Of a stretch of 43,161 nucleotides of DNA, positions 8,810-16,716 are shown piece after piece; within the stretch, counting starts at the first letter, position 1; every line of letters begins with the position of its first letter. A program made the translations under genes and the position numbers. The notes beneath the pieces are model-generated. The model saw nothing but the letters and a program-made list of their open reading frames with translations. It made no database searches and was not told the origin of the DNA. Origin of the DNA: JANQPX01 sp051010395 (GTDB lineage Bacteria > Pseudomonadota > Alphaproteobacteria > Geminicoccales > Geminicoccaceae); assembly GCA_051010395.1 (NCBI GenBank), contig JBPCVQ010000408.1:1-43161 (forward strand), written 5' to 3'.

Positions 8810-9558
8810 CCATCGACCTCGCTGGCAAGAGGGCCCTTGTGACCGGCGGCAATCGCGGGATCGGCCTTGCGGCCGTCAAGGCGCTTGCAACAGCCGGAGC
8901 GAGCGTCATCTTCACCGGCCGAAGCGAGAAGACCGTGGCCGAAGGGCTAGCCGAGCTTCATGGCATGGACGGCGTGGATGGCCGGGTCTGCGATATGACC
9001 GATCGGAACGGCATGGCGGCAATCCTCGCCGAAGGCCATGACATCCTTGTCAACAATGCCGGGATCGTCACCCCGATCGGCCATATCGAAACGGTATCGG
9101 TCGACGATTGGGCGAAGAACATCGAGGTCAACCTGGTCTCGGCTTTCTTTGCGATCCAGCAGGCTGTCATCGCGATGCAAAAGCGTGGCGGGGGCACGAT
9201 CATCAATCTCAGCTCCGGTGCGGCGCACAAGCCCATGGAGGGATGGAGCGCCTATTGCGCCGGCAAGGCAGGCCTGGCGATGGTGACGAGATCCGTGCAT
9301 GACGACTTCGGAGACAAGGGTATTCGGATCTTCGGCTTCGCGCCCGGCGTGGTCGACACGGAGATGCAGGTCAGGATACGCGCTTCGGGCGTCAATCCGG
9401 TCAGCAAAATTCCGAGAGAGACTCTAGCGCCTGCGGACGAGCCTGCGCATGCGATCGCGTGGCTCTGCACATCCGCGGCCGATGGCATGATCGGCCAGGA
9501 GCTCGACATCAGGCAGGAAGATTTCCGGCGCGCCTGCGGTTTGGCGGCTGCAACATGA
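8806..9558 (+). CDS. Short-chain dehydrogenase/reductase (sugar 1-dehydrogenase candidate)
   Basis: A 250-residue classical SDR. The cofactor motif TGGNRGIG is near residue 13, NNAG near 85, a catalytic Ser in NLSSG, and the YCAGK (YxxxK) motif near 147. The start overlaps the mutarotase stop as ATGA; a longer frame that runs back to 8566 reads through the mutarotase gene in a wrong frame. It likely oxidises the sugar to a lactone or a later hydroxy intermediate, as L-rhamnose or L-fucose dehydrogenases do. Its 3' end overlaps the start of the dehydrogenase remnant, again as ATGA. Confidence 0.85.
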   Translation: MTIDLAGKRALVTGGNRGIGLAAVKALATAGASVIFTGRSEKTVAEGLAELHGMDGVDGRVCDMTDRNGMAAILAEGHDILVNNAGIVTPIGHIETVSVDDWAKNIEVNLVSAFFAIQQAVIAMQKRGGGTIINLSSGAAHKPMEGWSAYCAGKAGLAMVTRSVHDDFGDKGIRIFGFAPGVVDTEMQVRIRASGVNPVSKIPRETLAPADEPAHAIAWLCTSAADGMIGQELDIRQEDFRRACGLAAAT

Positions 9559-9753
9559 ATGATCGTCGACGGGTTGTGGTGACCGATGCGACTTTTCCCG
9601 AACTCGTCGCCGAGGTGCCGGCAACGAAGGCCGCGGGTGTCGTTTTAGAACGAAAGGCCCGTCGCGCGGCTGCAGACCATGGTCGCCGATGAAATCACGC
9701 TAGCTCTCAAAGGCCAGCCGATACGCTGCCCCGTGCCGGGAACGGAGCCATGA
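9555..9753 (+). pseudogene. Internally deleted D-2-hydroxyacid dehydrogenase (CtBP-like) remnant
   Basis: Two scraps of one gene remain. From the ATG at 9555, which overlaps the SDR stop, about 33 residues read like the start of a CtBP-like D-2-hydroxyacid dehydrogenase (RRRVVVTDATFPELV, then AAGVVLE); this frame stops at 9692. In another frame about 30 residues to the TGA at 9751-9753 read like the tail of the same family (VADEITLALKGQPIRCPVPG). That stop overlaps the ATG of the next gene. An intact gene would need about 330 codons, so roughly 0.8 kb is missing, with the junction near 9630-9665 and the frame lost. The retained coupling at both ends supports an ancestral operon gene. Confidence 0.65.
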
Positions 9754-10877
9754 TCATCAAGTCGGTCGAGGCCATTCCGGTCTCCTATCGGGAACCAACG
9801 GACCACGATCGGTTCCGGTCAGTTTGCCTGGTGAAAATGATCGCAGCCGATGGCCAGGTCGGCTGGGGCGAATGCTGTTCCTATTTCCCTGAAGCCACGC
9901 GGGCCACCGCAAAACTGGTCGAAGGTCTCGCCGAGATCGTTGTCGGCCAAAATGCGCTGCATACCGAGCGCATCTGGCACATGCTCAAGGAGCATAGCTG
10001 GTGGTATGGCACGGAAAGCGGCCTCGCCTCGATCGCCATTTCCGGCCTGGACATCGCTCTTTGGGATCTGAAGGGCAAGATCCTCGGGGCGAGCGTGCTG
10101 GATCTTCTAGGTGGGCCGGTGCGCGATCAGCTGCCGGCAATCGCGAGCCTGCACGGCACGAAGACACATATCGAAGAGATGGCCGAGGAAATCTCCGAAC
10201 ACACCAAGACCGGCTTTCATGGCGCGAAGGTGGGCTTCGGCAAGCGGGGCGAGGCCAATCTCGGTTTCGATCACCAGCGCGATCTGGATTTCGTTCGCCA
10301 GGTGACCGAGGCGATGGGGCCGGGCAAATCGCTCATGATCGATCTCGGCGTCAAGAATTTCTGGGACATTGCTACCGCGATCAGCCGTGCCAGGGCCTTT
10401 GAGGAGATGGGCGTGACCTGGCTCGAGGAGCCGCTCGGTCATGATGACCCGGAAGGCTATGCGGCTTTGCGCGCCGCGTCCGGTATTCGCATTGCCTATG
10501 GCGAGCGGGAATGGAACGCTCGCGGCGTGCAGAGAATCGTGGCGTCGGGCACGGTCGATGTGGTCGGGCTTGACCCCGGACGTGTCGGGGGGATCACCGG
10601 CTTTGCCAAGGCGGCCGAGATCTGTGCGCTGTCGCGCCGCCAGGCCAATGCGCATAATTTCTCCACCGCCATCGTCGGCGCCGCGAGCCAAGCGCTTAGC
10701 TTTGCCAGCCCTGCTTGCTATCTGCTCGAGCTGCAACCGGTTTACGGCCCGGCACAAAAAGATCTCGTGGACAAACCGATCTGGCACGAGAACGGCTTTG
10801 TGCCTATGCCCGGAGGTCCGGGGCTTGGGATCGAGATCAACGAAGACCTGGTCCGCTCGGCCCGACTGGACGGTTGA
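9750..10877 (+). CDS. Mandelate racemase/muconate lactonizing (enolase superfamily) sugar-acid dehydratase
   Basis: A 375-residue enolase-superfamily protein with an N-terminal capping domain (about 1-125) and a TIM barrel. Metal ligands D198 (MIDLG), E226 (WLEEPL) and E252 (YGERE) are visible, as are D275 (GLDPGRVGG) and H302 (NAHNFS) of the His-Asp acid/base pair. K160 lies in AKVGFGK, where the second lysine of the usual KxK is a glycine. Members of this subgroup dehydrate sugar acids to 2-keto-3-deoxy acids. Here it probably acts on the aldonate made by an upstream dehydrogenase; rhamnonate, fuconate or another acid cannot be told apart by eye. Its start overlaps the end of the dehydrogenase remnant. 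Confidence 0.85.
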   Translation: MIIKSVEAIPVSYREPTDHDRFRSVCLVKMIAADGQVGWGECCSYFPEATRATAKLVEGLAEIVVGQNALHTERIWHMLKEHSWWYGTESGLASIAISGLDIALWDLKGKILGASVLDLLGGPVRDQLPAIASLHGTKTHIEEMAEEISEHTKTGFHGAKVGFGKRGEANLGFDHQRDLDFVRQVTEAMGPGKSLMIDLGVKNFWDIATAISRARAFEEMGVTWLEEPLGHDDPEGYAALRAASGIRIAYGEREWNARGVQRIVASGTVDVVGLDPGRVGGITGFAKAAEICALSRRQANAHNFSTAIVGAASQALSFASPACYLLELQPVYGPAQKDLVDKPIWHENGFVPMPGGPGLGIEINEDLVRSARLDG

Positions 10878-10885
10878 GGCAGCCT

Positions 10886-11650
10886 ATGGCGCATCTGGAT
10901 TTCGATCTCTCCGGCAAGGTCATCCTCGTGACCGGCGGGAGCGGCAGTATCGGGCGCGCGGTGTGCGAGGGCTTTGCCGAAGCCGGCGCCAGGGTGGCCG
11001 TCGTCGATATCGATCAGAGCGCCTGCAAGGCCGTTGCGGCATCCCTTGGTGACGGCCATGGCGGCTGGGGGATGGATCTTCGCGAATTCGCAAAGCTCGA
11101 TGGGCTGGTCGCGATGATTGCGGAAGCGCTCGGGCCGATCGACGTGCTGGTCAATATCGCCGGTGTCATCAAGCGCACCGATGACCTCTTCGCCGTCACT
11201 GAGGACGATTGGGACGCGCAGCATGACGTCAATCTCAAGGCGCTGTTCTTCCTCTGCCAGGCGGTCGCCCGGCGCATGGTGAAGGAAGGGCGCGCCGGCT
11301 GCATCATTAATTACAGCTCACAAGGATGGATGTCCGGCAGTTATGGCGGATCGGTGATCTACAACGCGACCAAGGGGGCTGTCACGACCATGACCCGCGG
11401 CATGGCCCGCGCCTGGGCGTCCCATCAGATCCGCGTCAATGCCGTCGCTCCGGGATTGGTCGAAACGCCGATGCTGATGAACGAGGACACGACGGAAGAG
11501 CAGATCGAGCAGCTCACTCAATCCATCCCTTTAAAGCGCCTCGGTCAGCCGAGCGATCACGTCGGGATGACCGTCTTTCTGGCAACGGACATGGCCAGCT
11601 ACATCACGGGCGCCACCCTTAATGTCAGCGGCGGGTTCTTAATGTATTGA
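10886..11650 (+). CDS. Short-chain dehydrogenase/reductase, last gene of the sugar operon
   Basis: A 254-residue classical SDR beginning MAHLDFDLSGK, 8 nt after the dehydratase stop. TGGSGSIG binds the cofactor, NIAG is the structural motif, and Y-N-A-T-K is the catalytic YxxxK pair (about residue 157). It ends with the family's typical GxTLNVSGG tail. It probably oxidises a hydroxyl of the 2-keto-3-deoxy acid, as the 4-dehydrogenase does in non-phosphorylating rhamnose and fucose pathways. An upstream-extended frame back to 10715 is a shadow of the dehydratase. It converges with the LysR gene; the 72-bp gap holds no clear terminator. Confidence 0.85.
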   Translation: MAHLDFDLSGKVILVTGGSGSIGRAVCEGFAEAGARVAVVDIDQSACKAVAASLGDGHGGWGMDLREFAKLDGLVAMIAEALGPIDVLVNIAGVIKRTDDLFAVTEDDWDAQHDVNLKALFFLCQAVARRMVKEGRAGCIINYSSQGWMSGSYGGSVIYNATKGAVTTMTRGMARAWASHQIRVNAVAPGLVETPMLMNEDTTEEQIEQLTQSIPLKRLGQPSDHVGMTVFLATDMASYITGATLNVSGGFLMY

Positions 11651-11722
11651 GCCGCCAAATCTGCACAAATGAGCGAAAGCGTTCAACCTCGTTGCATGTG
11701 TGTGTCAGGCAAGCAGATGGAG

Positions 11723-12580
11723 TTATTGTCGAAGCAGAGGCTTGAGCGCTGATAGGAGCCAGCTGTTCTGGCGTTCGGTGAGGCAGACAATGTATTCGTT
11801 GGCGATGATACCGACTTCTTTGATCCTGGCTCCGACGAGGCGGGGGTCGTTGCCGAATTCGGGTTCTTGAATGACGCCAAGGCCGATGCCGGTGGCGACC
11901 GCTTCGCGAACAGCTTCGCGACTACCGATTTCGAGAACGATCTCCGGCGTGATATTGCCTGCCTCCAGGGCCTCTTCGAAGCGGCGCCTGGTTGCCGAAC
12001 CCTTTTCGCGCAGAACCATGGGAACGCCTTCGAGTTCGGCAAGGCTGATGCTCGGCCGCCCGGCCCACGGATGCTCGGCCGGAATCATCAGGATCACGGC
12101 GTGTTGCTTCGAGGCGAGGACGGTGAAGCGCTGGTCGGCTCCATGCTCGCTCAGAACGCCGATTTCCGCCTGATAGTCGAGCAGGGCCTGGCGAACGAAG
12201 GCGGAGTTTCCTGTTGAAACACGGACGCTGACGCTTGGAAGCTCGGCGCGGATGGCTTGAATAAACGGCAGGATGTGGAAGGGCCCATCAGCGGCGATGA
12301 CCAGACGTCCGCGCCCAAGCCCGCCCTCCGTTTCGAGCAGCGTTTCCGCCTGGCCTTCCAGGGCGACCATTCGTTGGGTCAATTGGTATAGCTCCCGGCC
12401 GACAGCCGTCAAAAGAGCCTGCCTTGGGCGACGATGAAAAAGCTCGACCTGATAGTGAGCCTCCAGCGCCTTCACCTGAACCGTCACCGCCGGCTGCGTG
12501 ACACCAAGACGGGCCGCGGCGACGGTAAAGCCACCTTCTTCGGCAACGGCATGGAAGGCTTTCAGCTGGGCTTGGTTCAA
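11723..12580 (-). CDS. LysR-family regulator divergent from phnW
   Basis: A 285-residue LysR regulator. The N-terminal helix-turn-helix is at about residues 15-60 (FTVAAARLGVTQPAVTVQVKALE, split here as FTVAAARLGVTQ and PAVTVQVKALE). Residues about 90-280 are a type-2 periplasmic-binding-like effector domain. It is transcribed away from phnW across a 112-bp AT-rich region with a strong dyad at 12601-12628. LysR regulators next to phnW commonly activate AEP catabolism in response to AEP or a product and independently of phosphate starvation. That this one controls the phnWAY arm is inference from position. Confidence 0.88.
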   Translation of the reverse strand: MNQAQLKAFHAVAEEGGFTVAAARLGVTQPAVTVQVKALEAHYQVELFHRRPRQALLTAVGRELYQLTQRMVALEGQAETLLETEGGLGRGRLVIAADGPFHILPFIQAIRAELPSVSVRVSTGNSAFVRQALLDYQAEIGVLSEHGADQRFTVLASKQHAVILMIPAEHPWAGRPSISLAELEGVPMVLREKGSATRRRFEEALEAGNITPEIVLEIGSREAVREAVATGIGLGVIQEPEFGNDPRLVGARIKEVGIIANEYIVCLTERQNSWLLSALKPLLRQ

Positions 12581-12600
12581 AAGAGTATGCCATTAGAAAA

Positions 12601-12628
12601 ATTTATAGATATAGCTAATACTATGAAT
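12601..12628. promoter_or_regulatory. LysR-type operator dyad between lysR and phnW
   Basis: A 28-bp imperfect palindrome centred on AGCT, of form ATTnATAGnnnTAGCTAnnnCTATnAAT, in the AT-rich region between the divergent genes. Twenty of 28 positions are symmetric. It lies 21 bp from the LysR start and 65 bp from phnW, where autorepression and activation of the divergent gene would both be possible. The inner ATAG/CTAT arms agree with the T-N11-A style of LysR sites. Confidence 0.5.
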
Positions 12629-12692
12629 TTGAGAAGCATATCAAGACTGGCTAGCCTGATCTCGTTGCCTTCACCAACATGGAGCGGTCGAC

Positions 12693-13913
12693 GTGGACCA
12701 AGCAAGCAACGAGGCCGGCGATAGCGGTGCGCGACATGCCGGGAGGACGGGGAACGATCAGTTTCTCCTGACACCTGGTCCGCTGACCACGACATTGAGC
12801 GTCAAACAGGCGATGCTCCGGGACTGGGGCAGCCGCGATCCCGCCTTCATCGAGCTGAACGCCGACATTCGCCGCCGTCTCACCGCGATTGCCAATGGCG
12901 AAACCGGCTATGTTTGCGTTCCGGTTCAAGGCTCCGGGACCTTCGCCATCGAGGCAGCCTTGGGCACCCTGGTACCACCAGACGGTAAACTTTTGGTCCT
13001 GGTGAACGGCGCCTATGGCGAACGCATGGTCAAGATCATGCGGCGCCTCGGGCGCGCAGTCATCGCCCTTTCCACTGCCGAAAACGAAACCCACGACCTT
13101 GGCGAGATCCAGTCAACGCTGCAGGGCGACCCTGCCATCACGCATGTGGCGGCCGTGCATTGCGAGACGACGTCAGGGATTCTCAACCCCATCGAGCAAA
13201 CCGCGGACAAAGTCCACGCCGAGGGCCGTGCCCTCATTGTCGATGCGATGAGCAGTTTTGGGGCGCTGCCGCTGGATGCGCCTGCGCTCAAGGCTGCGGC
13301 CGTGGTCGCTTCCTCCAACAAGTGCCTGGAGGGTGCTCCGGGCATGGGGTATGCGATCATCAAGCAGGATGTGCTGGAGGGTTGCGAGGGTAACAGCCCT
13401 TCGCTGGCGCTCGATCTCCATGATCAGTGGCAGGCGATGGAAGGCAACGGCCAGTGGCGCTTCACGCCGCCCACCCATGTGATGGCCGCCTTTCATCAGG
13501 CACTGATCGAGCACGAGGCCGAAGGTGGCGTCGCCGGCCGGTATCGGCGATACAGGCATAACTGCGATATTCTCATCGACGGCATGCAGAAACTTGGTTT
13601 CGTTCCGCTACTGTCCGTTGACAGTCAGGCGCCGATCATCGTGACCTTTCATATGCCCGGAGACGAACGTTTCGATTTCAAGGCCTTCTACGATCGGCTG
13701 GTGGCACGGGGTTATGTGATCTATCCAGGGAAGCTTACGGTGGCGCCGTCCTTCCGCATCGGCTGCATCGGTCAGATCATGCCGGAGGATATGACGGACG
13801 CGGTGGCCGTGATCGGCGAGGAGCTTTTGGCGATGGGCGTCAAGAACTGCGGCCCGAGTGGCGCGGCCATTGCGAGTGGTGCGACCACTGCGAGTGGTGC
13901 GACCACTGCGTAA
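12693..13913 (+). CDS. phnW: 2-aminoethylphosphonate--pyruvate transaminase
   Basis: A 406-residue PLP enzyme of aminotransferase class V that converts 2-aminoethylphosphonate and pyruvate to phosphonoacetaldehyde and alanine in the cytosol. LLTPGPLTTT near residue 25, a D184 pyridine partner (IVDAMSSFG) and the PLP lysine K210 (ASSNKCLEGAPG) fit PhnW. The GTG start has GGAG 8 nt upstream; an ATG at 12679 is out of frame. The protein runs about 30 residues past the usual end, finishing in three copies of a six-residue SGATTA-like repeat encoded by 18-bp tandem units. It heads phnW-phnA-phnY and feeds the aldehyde to PhnY. Confidence 0.92.
   Translation: MDQASNEAGDSGARHAGRTGNDQFLLTPGPLTTTLSVKQAMLRDWGSRDPAFIELNADIRRRLTAIANGETGYVCVPVQGSGTFAIEAALGTLVPPDGKLLVLVNGAYGERMVKIMRRLGRAVIALSTAENETHDLGEIQSTLQGDPAITHVAAVHCETTSGILNPIEQTADKVHAEGRALIVDAMSSFGALPLDAPALKAAAVVASSNKCLEGAPGMGYAIIKQDVLEGCEGNSPSLALDLHDQWQAMEGNGQWRFTPPTHVMAAFHQALIEHEAEGGVAGRYRRYRHNCDILIDGMQKLGFVPLLSVDSQAPIIVTFHMPGDERFDFKAFYDRLVARGYVIYPGKLTVAPSFRIGCIGQIMPEDMTDAVAVIGEELLAMGVKNCGPSGAAIASGATTASGATTA
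13857..13910 (+). repeat. Three tandem 18-bp units at the 3' end of phnW
   Basis: Units lie at 13857-13874, 13875-13892 and 13893-13910. The last two are identical (AGTGGTGCGACCACTGCG); the first differs at several positions. They encode SGAAIA-SGATTA-SGATTA directly before the stop codon. Being a multiple of three, copy changes would only lengthen or shorten the C-terminal tail. Each unit also contains a short palindrome (AGTGGTGCGACCACT). Confidence 0.85.
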
Positions 13914-13945
13914 AGTGACGCGGCTATAGCAACGGGAGACAACAC

Positions 13946-15220
13946 TTGAGTACTGCTACGACCGATGATCGGCGCGTCACCGTCAATGGACGAACCTACG
14001 CCTGGCCGAAAGTGACGACGGTCGTCATCTGCATCGACGGCTCGGAGCCTGAATATATCGAGCGCGCCATCGCTGACGGCATCATGCCGAACATGGCCGC
14101 CATCTTGGAAAAGGGCGCGGACCTGCGCTCGGCCTCGGCGATGCCGAGCTTCACCAACCCCAACAATCTCTCGATCGTGACGGGCCGTCCGCCGGCGGTT
14201 CACGGTATTGCCGGCAACTTCTTTCTTGAGCAGGAGACCGGCGAGAAGGTGATGATGAACGATCCGAAGTTCCTCCGGGCGCCCACGATTTTTTCGGCGT
14301 TTCAGAAGGAAGGCGCACGGATCGCGGTCGTCACGGCCAAGGACAAGCTTCGCCGGCTGCTGGGCCATGGATTGATCATCGGCGATGGCCGCGATGGCGG
14401 CGCCATCTGCTTTTCGTCGGAGAAGGCGGACGAGGTGTCACTCGACGAGAATGGCATCGAGAATGTGCTGGACCTTGTGGGGCAACCGCTGCCGGACGTC
14501 TATTCGGCGGAGCTTTCCGGCTTCGTCATGGCTGCCGGTGTTAAGTTAGTGCATCTGGCCAAGCCAGATCTGATGTATCTTTCGACGACCGACTATATCC
14601 AGCACAAATACGGGCCTGGTTCTGAGGGCTCGAACGCCTTCTACGCGATGATGGATCAGCATATCGGCGCTCTCGATGCCCTTGGCTGCACGCTGGTGAT
14701 GGTCGCCGACCACGGCATGAACGATAAGCACAAACCGGACGGCTCGCCCGACGTCATCTATCTCCAGGACGTGCTCGACGACTGGCTGGGCGCTGATAAG
14801 TCCGAGGTGATCTGCCCGATCACCGATCCCTATGTCGTCCACCACGGCGCCCTCGGTTCGTTCGTCACGGTCTACCTCGACCAGAGCGTCGATACCGACA
14901 CCATTTTTGATCGCCTGCGCTCTATGGACGGCATCGACACCGTTCTAAGTCGTGGCCAGGCGGCCACCGCCTTTGAGCTGCCGGAGGATCGGATCGGAGA
15001 TCTGGTCGTGACGTCGACCCGCCATGTGGTGATCGGAGCGGCCAAGGCGGCGCACGATCTTTCTGGCCTGGATGCGCCCCTTCGCTCCCATGGCGGCCTC
15101 ACCGAACAAACCGTGCCCTTCATGGTCAACCGCCCCGTCGCGGGGCTCGATGACAAGAGGAAATTGCGGAACTTTGATGCGTTTGACATCGCGCTCAATC
15201 ATGTGGAAGTGGGAAACTGA
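13946..15220 (+). CDS. phnA: Phosphonoacetate hydrolase
   Basis: A 424-residue metal hydrolase of the alkaline phosphatase superfamily that splits phosphonoacetate to acetate and phosphate. The two-zinc site pattern is visible: D31 (CIDGSEP), nucleophile T70 (PSFTNPNNLS), ADHGMND near residue 255 and RSHGGLTEQ near residue 375. The TTG start is supported by GGGAGA 6 nt upstream. It lies 32 bp after phnW and 2 bp before phnY, completing the PhnW-PhnY-PhnA route in one transcript. Length is normal for the family (about 410-420). Confidence 0.92.
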   Translation: MSTATTDDRRVTVNGRTYAWPKVTTVVICIDGSEPEYIERAIADGIMPNMAAILEKGADLRSASAMPSFTNPNNLSIVTGRPPAVHGIAGNFFLEQETGEKVMMNDPKFLRAPTIFSAFQKEGARIAVVTAKDKLRRLLGHGLIIGDGRDGGAICFSSEKADEVSLDENGIENVLDLVGQPLPDVYSAELSGFVMAAGVKLVHLAKPDLMYLSTTDYIQHKYGPGSEGSNAFYAMMDQHIGALDALGCTLVMVADHGMNDKHKPDGSPDVIYLQDVLDDWLGADKSEVICPITDPYVVHHGALGSFVTVYLDQSVDTDTIFDRLRSMDGIDTVLSRGQAATAFELPEDRIGDLVVTSTRHVVIGAAKAAHDLSGLDAPLRSHGGLTEQTVPFMVNRPVAGLDDKRKLRNFDAFDIALNHVEVGN

Positions 15221-15222
15221 TC

Positions 15223-16686
15223 ATGTCGTCAGCCAAGAGCCGCGCTTTGGAAATCCGTCACGAGCCTATGCGCATTGCAGGCAAGAAAGTGGACGCCGAC
15301 GACGTTGTCGAGGTTCGCTACCCCTATACCGATGAGGTGATCGGCACGGTGCCGGCAGGCGGGGCCGCGCATGCGAAACAGGCCTTCGAAATCGCCGCCG
15401 GCTACCAGTCCAAGCTCAGCCGGTACGACCGGCAGCGGATACTTTTACGAGCAGCAGAGCTGCTCGTCGAAAGGCGGGATGAGCTCTCGGATGTGATCAC
15501 GCTGGAGCTTGGCATTTCCAAGAAGGACAGTCTGTACGAAGTCGGGCGCGCCTATGACGTCTTTAGTCTCGCGGGGCAGCTCTGCATCCTCGATGATGGC
15601 GAGATCTTCTCCTGCGATCTCACGCCCCAGGGCAAAGCGCGAAAAATCTTCACCAAGCGCGAGCCGCTGACCGCAATCTCGGCAATCACGCCGTTCAACC
15701 ATCCGCTCAACATGGTCGCGCACAAGATCGCGCCGGCGGTCGCCACCAATAACTGCATGGTGGTCAAGCCGACCGAACTCACGCCGCTGACGGCCTTGCT
15801 CCTGGCGGACGTCCTCTACGATGCCGGCCTGCCCCCGGAGATGCTCTCGGTGGTCACCGGCTGGCCCGCAGCCATCGGCGAGGAGATGATCACCAATCCT
15901 GCGGCGGATCTGATCACGTTCACCGGCGGTGTGCCGGTCGGCAAGCTGATTGCCGAGAAGGCGGGCTATCGGCGCACCGTGCTCGAACTCGGCGGCAACG
16001 ACCCACTGATCATCTGCGACGACCTGTCCGATGCCGACCTCGATAAAGCAGCCGAGCTTGCCGTGGCGGGCGCCACCAAGAATTCGGGCCAGCGCTGCAC
16101 TGCGGTGAAGCGCATCCTTTGTCAGGAGGCGGTCGCGGATCGCTTCGTGCCCCTGATTCTGGAAAAAGCCAAGAAGATCAAGTTCGGCGATCCAATGAAC
16201 CCCGACACCGACCTCGGCACCGTCATCCACAGCCGGGCGGCTGCGCTTTTTGAAGAAAGAGTGATCAAGGCCGCCGAGTCCGGGGCGGACATCCTCTACC
16301 ATCCCGAGCGTCAAGGCGCTGCCTTGCCGCCAATCGTGGTGGATCGCGTATCGCACGAATCCGAGCTGGTCATCGAAGAAACCTTCGGCCCGGTGATCCC
16401 GATCATCCGTGTGCCAAACGACGACGAGGCCACCATGAGGATCTCGAACAGCACGGCCTTCGGCCTCTCATCCGGCGTCTGCACCAATCGCCTCGATCGC
16501 ATGACGGCGTATGTCAACGGGCTGAACGTCGGCACCGTGAATATCTGGGAGGTTCCCGGCTACCGCATCGAAATGTCTCCCTTCGGCGGTATCAAGGACA
16601 GCGGTCTGGGGTATAAGGAAGGCGTCATTGAGGCCATGAAGTCCTTCACAAATGTTAAGACTTATTCGTTACCATGGCCCAATTGA
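15223..16686 (+). CDS. phnY: Phosphonoacetaldehyde dehydrogenase
   Basis: A 487-residue NAD(P)-dependent aldehyde dehydrogenase. Catalytic E255 (VLELGGND) and the nucleophile C292 (NSGQRCTAVK) are present, as is TPFNHPLNMVAHK of the cofactor site. Between phnW/phnA and the phosphate transporter it is best read as the PhnY that oxidises phosphonoacetaldehyde to phosphonoacetate. This PhnY is unrelated to the dioxygenase PhnY* encoded at 27215-28372. Confidence 0.92.
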   Translation: MSSAKSRALEIRHEPMRIAGKKVDADDVVEVRYPYTDEVIGTVPAGGAAHAKQAFEIAAGYQSKLSRYDRQRILLRAAELLVERRDELSDVITLELGISKKDSLYEVGRAYDVFSLAGQLCILDDGEIFSCDLTPQGKARKIFTKREPLTAISAITPFNHPLNMVAHKIAPAVATNNCMVVKPTELTPLTALLLADVLYDAGLPPEMLSVVTGWPAAIGEEMITNPAADLITFTGGVPVGKLIAEKAGYRRTVLELGGNDPLIICDDLSDADLDKAAELAVAGATKNSGQRCTAVKRILCQEAVADRFVPLILEKAKKIKFGDPMNPDTDLGTVIHSRAAALFEERVIKAAESGADILYHPERQGAALPPIVVDRVSHESELVIEETFGPVIPIIRVPNDDEATMRISNSTAFGLSSGVCTNRLDRMTAYVNGLNVGTVNIWEVPGYRIEMSPFGGIKDSGLGYKEGVIEAMKSFTNVKTYSLPWPN

Positions 16687-16716
16687 GCCCAGATTCACGA
16701 TAGGCCGGAGACAGCG

